Shown here: piece by piece, positions 1 to 6,278 of the stretch | Layout of the letters: each line of letters begins with the position of its first letter | Position numbering within the stretch: the stretch's first letter is position 1 | Source of the DNA: an uncultured beta proteobacterium | GTDB taxonomy: Bacteria > Pseudomonadota > Gammaproteobacteria > Burkholderiales > Burkholderiaceae | Length of the DNA stretch: 11,856 nt | Assembly (NCBI GenBank): GCA_903938955.1 | Contig: CAJAFJ010000450.1 | Coordinates: forward strand, 1-11,856 | Direction: 5' to 3' | Position numbers and translations under genes: made by a program | Notes under the pieces: generated by a model | Database searches by the model: none | What the model was told of the DNA's origin: nothing | The model's input: only the letters and a program-made list of their open reading frames with translations

Positions 1-74
1 AGCGCGAGGCCAAAGCCCGCGAAGAGGCCGGTGCCGACTGGATGGTCGAGCAGGGCTTTGACCGCAAGGAGTAG
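1..74 (+). CDS. C-terminal end of an upstream gene (partial)
   Basis: The frame that starts at base 3 is open to a TAG at 72-74 and reads as the end of a soluble, charged helical protein (it ends GADWMVEQGFDRKE). Only about 23 residues are visible, which is too little to name a family. It is believed real because the ribosome-binding site of the next gene (AAGGAG, 66-71) overlaps its last codons, and the next ATG follows the stop after 5 bases. This is the spacing of an operon. The other two frames have no comparable support. Confidence 0.6.
   Translation, partial: REAKAREEAGADWMVEQGFDRKE
66..71 (+). promoter_or_regulatory. Ribosome-binding site for the gene at 80
   Basis: AAGGAG lies 8 bases before ATG 80 and inside the last codons of the upstream gene. 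It is a near-perfect Shine-Dalgarno sequence. It fixes the start of the next gene and indicates that the two are co-transcribed. Confidence 0.7.
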
Positions 75-79
75 CCAGT

Positions 80-541
80 ATGAGTAACCTTGCCCTCATT
101 GCAAAAACACAAAGTCTTATCGCTGCAGGTGACATTGTTGGAGCCGAGTCCGCTCTGGTAGAACTGGCTGACGCCGAGGGCGATCGCGCCCTGATGGTGG
201 TGCTGGAGCAGTTGCCCGCCAAAGACATCCTGGCCGTGATCCGGGAATACGACAACTCCAAGGAATCGGTCATCAACCTTCTGGTGACGCCCGACATTTT
301 TGCCCGCGCCGTGGTCATCGAAAAACAGTACAAAGACCTGACCCGCACCCACTTGCGCGGCATGGTGAACTCGGTCATCTTCAGAGAAGATGCTGACCCG
401 GTTGAATTCCTGAATGCCATTGGCGAGCTCGAAGGCGGCAGCAAGCCATGGCCGACTACTTCTCCGAAAAATGGAGCCGGGTTGAAGCCTTTGCCCGCAC
501 TGGCGCGTTTGACACGGTGGAAGACGACGGCGCGATGCTGA
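80..541 (+). CDS. Hypothetical helical protein, possibly the 5' half of a frameshifted gene
   Basis: The frame encodes 153 residues from ATG 80, which has a strong Shine-Dalgarno. Residues 1-120 look like a genuine soluble protein made of short amphipathic helices. The segment LEQLPAKDILAVI recalls the LPxxD/E helical repeats of the MgtE N-terminal domain, but that resemblance is weak and I assign no function. After about residue 122 the sequence becomes Pro/Thr/Trp/Arg-rich (SKPWPTTSPKNGAG and on), typical of out-of-frame reading, while the +1 frame from 448 carries normal coding sequence. Restoring a single base around 443-448 would join the two frames into one protein of about 248 residues (...LEGGSK-x-MADYFSEKW...). 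So the last 30 or so residues are doubtful. The alternative is two genuine genes with a long 94-base overlap. Confidence 0.55.
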   Translation: MSNLALIAKTQSLIAAGDIVGAESALVELADAEGDRALMVVLEQLPAKDILAVIREYDNSKESVINLLVTPDIFARAVVIEKQYKDLTRTHLRGMVNSVIFREDADPVEFLNAIGELEGGSKPWPTTSPKNGAGLKPLPALARLTRWKTTARC

Positions 542-825
542 CCGAAGACGAGCTGTACGCCTCCGCCTACGTCAAGCCCCGACTGGAACAAGACGAAGTG
601 GCCGACCAGGACTGGATGGAACTGGCCTGGATTCTGCGCTACGAACTGCCCGACCTGTTCATTGAAACCGTGCTGGTGCTGCGCGCCAAAGCCCGCGCCC
701 ATGACCTGGGTCTGGAAGAAGAGGAAGAGCTGGAAGAGGACGACGACCGGGTCGAAACCGGCGACACCGACCGCGGCAAAGCCACACCCGCCGCGCGCGA
801 ATCCGACGAGGAATCGGCCATTTAA
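448..825 (+). CDS. Hypothetical acidic protein, or 3' half of the frameshifted gene at 80
   Basis: The frame encodes 125 residues from ATG 448. Residues 1-90 form a plausible soluble helical domain (ADYFSEKWSRVEAFARTGAF, then DWMELAWILRYELPDLFIE). Residues 90-125 are a very acidic low-complexity tail containing EEEEELEEDDD. The ATG lacks a convincing Shine-Dalgarno; GAAGG at 431-435 is 12 bases away. Its N-terminal helix would continue smoothly from the helix that ends the in-frame part of the gene at 80, so a single-base deletion splitting one gene is attractive. The stop TAA (823-825) abuts the ATG of the next gene at 826. No signal peptide, membrane segment or catalytic motif is seen, and I do not recognise the family. 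Confidence 0.6.
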   Translation: MADYFSEKWSRVEAFARTGAFDTVEDDGAMLTEDELYASAYVKPRLEQDEVADQDWMELAWILRYELPDLFIETVLVLRAKARAHDLGLEEEEELEEDDDRVETGDTDRGKATPAARESDEESAI

Positions 826-2055
826 ATGCCCAAGCACGCGTCCACCTCACCCGCCGCCGTCTCGCTGTATGACGCGCGCCCGTTTTTCGAGAAAGCGTTG
901 CACTACGGGGTGCAGCACGGCATTATCCATCAGGACAAACTGGACGCCATTGGCACCGAGGCGCCCAAAGGCATGGTGCAGATTGCGCGTTATTTTGGCA
1001 ATGAGTTTTTGCGTCCGGACCTGGAACAAGCCCGGACCAGAATCGTCAACCTGGTCAGCCTGTACCTTGAAAGCACCACCGGTGGCGACCTGCGGCGGGC
1101 CGCCGAGTCGCTGCGCGATCACTCGTTTTTGTCGCGCTCCAAAGGCGGCTCGGACATGCTCAAGGCCTTGATTGTGATGCCGCAAAACAGCCACTTTGGC
1201 ATGAATGAGCGCGGTGGGTTTACCGACGAACACATCCCGCTGCTGGCCAAATGGACGCTGCGCAGCCTGCCCGACTACCAGGCCGAACTGGCCCTGCGCA
1301 GCCAGGTGGCGCAGGTGGTGGACGCCGCCATCTGGCTGGCCGACAGCCTGGGCCTGGATGCCGACGACCTGGAAGAAGCCGGTAAAGATGCCGAAGCCGT
1401 CATCCGCACCGCGCTGCTGGTGCTGGCCTGCAAGCGCACCGAGCTACCCGACTGGGTCGGTTTTTCAAAAATGGTGACCGCGCTGCGTAAAAAATACGCC
1501 GACGGCAACCCACTGGCCTTCCCCGTGCCGTTACCCAAACAGTTACCCGTGCACCTGAAAGACGCGGTTGAGGTGGTGCGCCAATCGGTACTGTCGGATT
1601 TACCCAAAATCCTCGACGCCACCCTGCCCGTGCGCAAACTGTTTGACCAGACACCCGCGTTTATGGGTCGCTATTTCTGGCTGGAAGACGGCTTGAGCGA
1701 GGTGGACCACCACGACCGCACCACCTCCACCGCCTGGAACAAAGCCACCGGCGGGCATGACGACGAAGGCTCGCTGATCACGCTGTTTTTGTGCATTGCC
1801 ACCGGCAGCGCGCCTAAAACGCTGTTGACCGAAAAAACGGCGGCCACGCTGATCCGCAAAATCCGCAAAACCGGCCTCAGCCCCGCCCTGGCCAGCGAGT
1901 ACATCCGGGCCCACGCCCCGGTGCAGCACCAGGAAGCCTATGTGCAGATGTGGCAAACCTTCTGCGACGAGGCGCAGCCCACGCTGCAAAGTGATTACGA
2001 CTACGAGCTGAAAGACGCCATCGCCCTGCTGCGCCTTGAGTGCAACGTGAAATAG
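826..2055 (+). CDS. Hypothetical 409-residue soluble protein, unknown function
   Basis: The frame encodes 409 residues from an ATG that directly follows the TAA of the preceding gene (TAA-ATG), so translation is probably coupled; the only purine-rich site (GAGGA, 808-812) is 13 bases away. The protein is mainly alpha-helical with no signal peptide and no membrane segment. The N-terminal part (residues 10-140) contains conserved-looking aromatic and Gly/Asn segments such as RYFGNEF and MPQNSHFGMNERGG. The middle (150-250) is Leu/Ala-rich helix with an acidic DLEEAGKDAEAV stretch. Residues 285-305 (FMGRYFWLEDGLSEVDHHDR) are rich in aromatics and His/Asp and could be a metal or ligand site, although I recognise no known motif. 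It ends 31 bases before the first kinase gene with no visible terminator, so it may be co-transcribed with the signalling operon. I do not recognise the family. Confidence 0.8.
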   Translation: MPKHASTSPAAVSLYDARPFFEKALHYGVQHGIIHQDKLDAIGTEAPKGMVQIARYFGNEFLRPDLEQARTRIVNLVSLYLESTTGGDLRRAAESLRDHSFLSRSKGGSDMLKALIVMPQNSHFGMNERGGFTDEHIPLLAKWTLRSLPDYQAELALRSQVAQVVDAAIWLADSLGLDADDLEEAGKDAEAVIRTALLVLACKRTELPDWVGFSKMVTALRKKYADGNPLAFPVPLPKQLPVHLKDAVEVVRQSVLSDLPKILDATLPVRKLFDQTPAFMGRYFWLEDGLSEVDHHDRTTSTAWNKATGGHDDEGSLITLFLCIATGSAPKTLLTEKTAATLIRKIRKTGLSPALASEYIRAHAPVQHQEAYVQMWQTFCDEAQPTLQSDYDYELKDAIALLRLECNVK

Positions 2056-2086
2056 GGGCCACTGCGAACGTCAGCTCAACACCACC

Positions 2087-4270
2087 ATGAACGTCAACTT
2101 CTTTCAGCGGCAGTCACTTAAAACACGGCTGACCCTTTTCACGTTGCTGACTTTTTTGGGGGTGATCTGGCTGCTGGCGTTTTACACCACCCGCATGCTG
2201 CGTGAAGATACGCAGCGCCTGTTGGGCGCACAGCAATTTTCAACCGTATCGCTGATCGCCGGGCAGATCAATGACGACGTCGAAGACCGCTTCAGGGCGC
2301 TCAAAAAAGTATCCCACGAAATCACGCCGGACTTGCTGAACAACGCCCCCGCCTTGCAAGCGCTTTTAAATCAGCGCTCGTTTTTTCAGAGCCTGTTCAG
2401 CGGTGGCGTCCTTGTTGTGCGCGCCGATGGCACGGCGGTGGCCGAGTTACCGCTCTCGGCAGCCCGCGTGGGCGTCAATTACAGCGAGGTTGACTCCATC
2501 CAGGCGGCACTCACCCAAGGCAAGTCCACCCTCAGCAAACCGCTCATTGGCAAAACCCTGAAAACACCGGTCTTCAACATGGCCGAGCCCATTCGGGATG
2601 CGCAGGGCAAGGTGATTGGCGTGCTGTTCGGCGTGATCAACCTGAGTCTGCCCAATTTTTTAGACAAGATGACCAAAACCAAATATGGCAGCGCAGGCGG
2701 CTATTTGCTGACGGACCCGAAGCACAAGCTCTTTATCACCGGCACCGACCCGAGCCGCGTCATGCAGCCCACGCCAGCGCGGGGCGTGAACCCCTTGTTT
2801 GACCGTTGCATGGACGGCTTTGAGGGCTACGACGTGGGGGTCAGCTCGCGGGGCATAGAAGAACTCGTGGCGGTCAAAGGCGTTCCGGCGGCAGGTTGGT
2901 TTTTAGCGATTGTGCAGCCGACCAAAGAAGCCTTTGCCGCCGTTCACACCCAGCAGCGGCGCATGCTGGTCGCCACGCTGGTGCTGACGCTGCTGGCCGC
3001 AGGCCTGATCTGGTGGATGACCTCGTGGATGCTCAAGCGCCAATTTGCCCCCATGCTGGAGGCGGCCCATACGCTGGATGCCCTGTCAAGCTCCGGCCAA
3101 CCGCCGCAGCCCTTGCCGATTGCCAGGAATGATGAAATTGGTGAACTGATTGGCGGCTTTAACCGCCTGCTGCTGTCCATCAACCAGCGCGAAAATTTTC
3201 TCAAGCAAATTCTCGACACCTCCAGCGTGGCCATCTTTCTGGTCGATATGCAGGGGCGCATCACCCTGGCCAACCAGCGCATGGCGGAAATGTTCCACTG
3301 CACGGTCAAGGACCTGCAGGGACAGGAATACGTGGCCCTGCTGCACCCCACCGAGCGTGACAGTGGACGAAACAACATGCTCGCCTTGCTCAACAGCCAG
3401 GTCGCGCTGGTGGCGGTGGACCGCTTTTATTGGCGCCCCGACGAAACCGAGTTCTGGGGCCACCTGACGGGCAAGCGTTTCTTTGATGTGAACGGCGCAG
3501 AACGCGGCCTGATCGGCGTCATTGTGGACATCGACGAACGCAAGCAGGCTGAAGAAGAGCTGCTGCGCTCCAACCGCGAGCTGGAGCAATTCAGCTACAG
3601 CATTTCGCACGACATGCGCCAGCCCCTGCGCATGATCTCCAGCTACCTGCAGCTGCTGGAGATGAAGCTGGCGCAACAACTCGACGAGGAAAAACGCGAG
3701 TATTTCCACTACGCCATCGACGGCGCCAAGCGGCTTGACGCCATGCTGCTGGGCCTGCTCGACTACTCCCGCGTCGGCCGCAAGGGCGAGCCAGCGGCCT
3801 GGGTACAGAGTCGCGCCGTGCTGGATGAAGCCCTGCTCTTTTTGCAACCGGCGATGGTCGAGGCGCAGGCCCAAGTTCAAATTAAAGGCGAATGGCCGGC
3901 TATTTTTGTCAGCCCCGACGAGATGCTGCGCCTAATGCAAAACCTGGTCGGCAACGCCCTCAAGTTCCGCGTCGCCGGGCGCACGCTGGACATCACCATC
4001 ACCAGCGAAACACGCGGCGAGAACTGGCGTTTCTGTGTGGCGGACAACGGCATTGGCATCCTCCCGGACCAGATCGGGCGGCTGTTTCAGGTGTTTGCGC
4101 GGCTGCAGTCGCGTGCCGCCTTTGAAGGCACCGGCATCGGGCTGGCACTGTGCCGCAAGATTGCCGAGCACCACGGCGGCAAGATCGGGGTTGAGTCCGG
4201 GGGCGAAGGGCTGGGCAGCCGCTTTTGTGTCGATTTACCCCTGCCGCCAACTGCGCCCGTCACACCATGA
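2087..4270 (+). CDS. Membrane sensor histidine kinase: dCache-HAMP-PAS-HisKA-HATPase
   Basis: The product has 727 residues. Transmembrane helix 1 (about 15-33) is followed by a periplasmic double-Cache-type sensor (about 35-290, with the typical segments GGVLVVRADGTAVAE and AEPIRDAQGKVIGVLFGVI). Then come transmembrane helix 2 (293-315), HAMP (about 315-370), PAS with its C-terminal motif (about 372-490), HisKA and HATPase_c. The H-box SISHDMRQPLRM places the phospho-accepting histidine at H508. The N-box is NLVGNALKF (N619, N623), the G1 box DNGIGI starts at D653, and the G2 box GTGIGLAL starts at G681. All catalytic elements are intact. The kinase core (NRELEQF...SHDMRQP) is the subtype often paired with phytochrome-like sensors and Rcp1-type regulators, but no bilin-binding GAF/PHY domain exists here. 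The ligand is unknown; Cache domains usually bind small metabolites. The kinase has no receiver of its own, so it must pass phosphate to a separate protein, most simply one of the two encoded downstream. The start has little Shine-Dalgarno support. Its stop overlaps the next ATG (ATGA). Confidence 0.93.
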   Translation: MNVNFFQRQSLKTRLTLFTLLTFLGVIWLLAFYTTRMLREDTQRLLGAQQFSTVSLIAGQINDDVEDRFRALKKVSHEITPDLLNNAPALQALLNQRSFFQSLFSGGVLVVRADGTAVAELPLSAARVGVNYSEVDSIQAALTQGKSTLSKPLIGKTLKTPVFNMAEPIRDAQGKVIGVLFGVINLSLPNFLDKMTKTKYGSAGGYLLTDPKHKLFITGTDPSRVMQPTPARGVNPLFDRCMDGFEGYDVGVSSRGIEELVAVKGVPAAGWFLAIVQPTKEAFAAVHTQQRRMLVATLVLTLLAAGLIWWMTSWMLKRQFAPMLEAAHTLDALSSSGQPPQPLPIARNDEIGELIGGFNRLLLSINQRENFLKQILDTSSVAIFLVDMQGRITLANQRMAEMFHCTVKDLQGQEYVALLHPTERDSGRNNMLALLNSQVALVAVDRFYWRPDETEFWGHLTGKRFFDVNGAERGLIGVIVDIDERKQAEEELLRSNRELEQFSYSISHDMRQPLRMISSYLQLLEMKLAQQLDEEKREYFHYAIDGAKRLDAMLLGLLDYSRVGRKGEPAAWVQSRAVLDEALLFLQPAMVEAQAQVQIKGEWPAIFVSPDEMLRLMQNLVGNALKFRVAGRTLDITITSETRGENWRFCVADNGIGILPDQIGRLFQVFARLQSRAAFEGTGIGLALCRKIAEHHGGKIGVESGGEGLGSRFCVDLPLPPTAPVTP

Positions 4271-5835
4271 GCCGCATGATGACATCACGCGCAGGGGCGG
4301 TGGCGCTGCTGGTCTTTGTGATCACCGCCAGCCTGTCAGCCGCGCTGATCTGGCAACTCGAACGCGCCCGGCTGCGCGAAGCCCGTGCGCAGGTAGCCAC
4401 CCTGGTCACCGAGCGCGCCTTTGCCATTCAAAACAACATTGACTACTCGCTGTCTGCCACCTATGCCCTGGCCGCCATAGTGCGCCAAGGCAAGGGCCAT
4501 GTGCCGGAGTTTGTGGCAACCGCCACGCAAATGCTGCCGTTTTACCCCGGCGCCTCATCGCTGCAATTGGCCCCTGACGGCATTGTGGCCAAAATTGTGC
4601 CGGCAGCGGGCAATGAAAAAGCCCTCGGCCACAACCTGCTGACAGACCCCGCACGCGACAAAGAGGCTTTTCGCGCCCGCGACACCGGCCAACTCACGCT
4701 GGCCGGACCGTTCACGCTGCGCCAAGGCGGTTTGGCCGTGGCGGGACGGCTGCCGGTGTTTCTGCCCAACCAGCAGGGAGACGCCACTTTTTGGGGCTTC
4801 ATCTCGATCGTGATCCGCGTCCCCGATGCCTTGGAGACGGCGCAACTCTCCAAGCTGTTGGAGCGCGGCTTGGGCTACGAGCTCTGGCGCATTCATCCTG
4901 ACACCGGCCAAAAACAAATCATGGGCAGCAGCGACACACCCACGCTGACCGACCCGGTCGAACACCAGGTCAAAGTGCCCAACGGAAACTGGACGCTGAG
5001 TGTCAGCCCGGTCATGGGCTGGAGCGATGTCAATGGATTGCTGTTCAAAGCAGCCTTGGGCTTGCTTTTCAGCCTGCTGCTGGCGTGGCTGGCCAAGCTG
5101 ATGATGAACACCCGAACACAAGAAAAAAGTCTGGCCACCCGCGTCGCCCTGCGCACCCAGGACTTGCAGCGCTTTGCCGAAGTCACAGCCCATCACCTGC
5201 AAGAACCGGCCCGCCGCCTGGCCAGCTACGCCGAACGGCTGACCACGCAGTTGGCCAGCCACACGATCAACGCCGACACCCAGCTCTCGCTCGACTTCAT
5301 CGGTCAGCAGGCCCGGCACATGAAAAAGCTGCTGCGTGACACCGAGCGCTACCTGTCGGCCGACCAGCCGCGCGGCGACGTGGGCAACACCGACACCAAC
5401 GCCACGCTGCAACAGGTGCTGGACCGCCAGCGCACCCGCATCGCCCACAGCGGCGCTACCCTGAGCGTGAGCGCCCTGCCGTCGGTGCACATCGACAAAG
5501 CGCGTCTGGTCGATCTATTTGACGCCGCGCTGGACAATGCCCTGCAGTTTGCGAGCGCCGCCGACCACCCTTTGCGCATCACGGTAGATGGCGAGCGACA
5601 AGGTGTGCGGGTACGTTTGCAGGTCAGCGACAACGGCCCCGGCATTGACGAGGAATACCGCGAGCGGGTGTTTCGGGTGTTCGAGCGCCTGAGCACCAGC
5701 GGCGAAGGCACCGGCATCGGGCTGGCCCTTGTACGGCGCATTGCCGAGAGCTGCGGCGGGCGCACCTGGCTTGAAGAGACGCCGGGCGGTGGCTGCCGCC
5801 TGGTGTTTGAATTACCTGCGGAGACAACCTCGTGA
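4267..5835 (+). CDS. CHASE-domain sensor histidine kinase with unusual H-box
   Basis: The product has 522 residues from ATG 4267, which overlaps the previous stop as ATGA. An in-frame ATG at 4225 exists but would add 14 residues before the natural membrane anchor, so it is less likely. Transmembrane helix 1 (about 9-28) is followed by a periplasmic CHASE domain (about 70-240), recognisable from GNEKALGHNLLTDPARDKEA, the ARDTGQLTLAGPFTL stretch, GRLPVFLP and the WGFISIVI strand. Transmembrane helix 2 (258-279) leads straight into a coiled coil without HAMP or PAS. The histidine region reads AEVTAHHLQEPARR: H309 aligns with the phospho-acceptor, but the next residue, normally Asp or Glu, is H310. 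The N-box is DNALQF (N424), the G1 box DNGPGI starts at D455, and a clear GTGIGLAL G2 box follows. ATP binding should therefore be intact. CHASE domains in other proteins bind diverse small ligands such as cytokinins; the ligand here cannot be told. It may phosphorylate the downstream receivers or modulate the first kinase. Confidence 0.9.
   Translation: MSRMMTSRAGAVALLVFVITASLSAALIWQLERARLREARAQVATLVTERAFAIQNNIDYSLSATYALAAIVRQGKGHVPEFVATATQMLPFYPGASSLQLAPDGIVAKIVPAAGNEKALGHNLLTDPARDKEAFRARDTGQLTLAGPFTLRQGGLAVAGRLPVFLPNQQGDATFWGFISIVIRVPDALETAQLSKLLERGLGYELWRIHPDTGQKQIMGSSDTPTLTDPVEHQVKVPNGNWTLSVSPVMGWSDVNGLLFKAALGLLFSLLLAWLAKLMMNTRTQEKSLATRVALRTQDLQRFAEVTAHHLQEPARRLASYAERLTTQLASHTINADTQLSLDFIGQQARHMKKLLRDTERYLSADQPRGDVGNTDTNATLQQVLDRQRTRIAHSGATLSVSALPSVHIDKARLVDLFDAALDNALQFASAADHPLRITVDGERQGVRVRLQVSDNGPGIDEEYRERVFRVFERLSTSGEGTGIGLALVRRIAESCGGRTWLEETPGGGCRLVFELPAETTS
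5820..5823 (+). promoter_or_regulatory. Ribosome-binding site supporting a GTG start at 5832
   Basis: GGAG lies 8 bases before GTG 5832, inside the end of the CHASE kinase gene. It supports the GTG start of the response regulator, which has no ATG close enough to give a full receiver domain. The start and the previous stop share bases (GTGA, 5832-5835). Confidence 0.6.
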
Positions 5836-6278
5836 CCCCTGAACCCCTGCCCTTTGTCATTTTGCTGGCGGAAGACGAACCGGCCGATGCCCATCTGGTC
5901 AAAGCCGCGCTGGCCGAGAACCGCATCATCACCGACCTGCACCATGTGGTGAACGGTCGCGAGGTGCTGGAGTTTTTGCGCCGCCAGGGGCCACGCTTTG
6001 CCACGGCACCGCGCCCTGATTTGATTTTGCTCGACCTGAACATGCCGCGCATGGATGGTCGGGAATGTCTGGCCGCCCTCAAAAAAGACCCGGCCTTGCA
6101 CAGCATACCGGTCGTGATCCTGACCACCTCAGAGGTCGAGCGCGACGTGGTGGCGTCCTACAACCTGGGCGCCTCGGGCTACATTGCCAAGCCAGTGGAT
6201 ATTCAGCAATTTATTGCAGCCGTGCGCCATTTGGGCGACTATTGGATCAAACTGGTGCGCTTGCCGCATCGACATTAA
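5832..6278 (+). CDS. Single-domain response regulator, Rcp1-like
   Basis: The product has 148 residues and is a stand-alone receiver domain with no output domain. Visible landmarks are the acidic pair E14/D15 in LLAEDEPADA, the phospho-acceptor D68 in LILLDLNMPRMDG, the switch threonine T98 in ILTTSE, and K120 in GYIAKPV. The long loop before the phosphorylation strand (RRQGPRFATAPRPDL) and the LTTS motif match the Rcp1 group of regulators that serve phytochrome-type kinases. It starts at GTG 5832, overlapping the stop of the CHASE kinase (GTGA), with GGAG 8 bases upstream, so expression is coupled. Likely roles are phosphate shuttle or sink between the two kinases, or an allosteric partner of the c-di-GMP enzyme encoded next. 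The stop TAA directly abuts the following ATG. Confidence 0.93.
   Translation: MTPEPLPFVILLAEDEPADAHLVKAALAENRIITDLHHVVNGREVLEFLRRQGPRFATAPRPDLILLDLNMPRMDGRECLAALKKDPALHSIPVVILTTSEVERDVVASYNLGASGYIAKPVDIQQFIAAVRHLGDYWIKLVRLPHRH

Noticed and set aside
691..780. Acidic low-complexity stretch as a tandem DNA repeat
   Set aside because: The DNA is a GAA/GAG/GAC codon mixture without a fixed repeat unit, so this is amino-acid composition bias, not a DNA repeat.
3086..3880. Long open frame on the minus strand (264 codons) inside the first kinase gene
   Set aside because: It lies antisense to an intact kinase with all motifs, has His/Gln/Val-rich composition typical of the complement of GC-rich coding DNA, and has no ribosome site or family resemblance.
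4225..4266. Upstream ATG 4225 as start of the CHASE kinase
   Set aside because: It would overlap the first kinase gene by 46 bases and add 14 residues before the membrane anchor. The ATGA coupling at 4267 is the common arrangement.
4555..5490. Minus-strand open frame of 311 codons inside the CHASE kinase gene
   Set aside because: It has the same antisense-shadow composition (Gly/Gln/Val-rich), covers a gene with clear domain content on the plus strand and shows no motifs.
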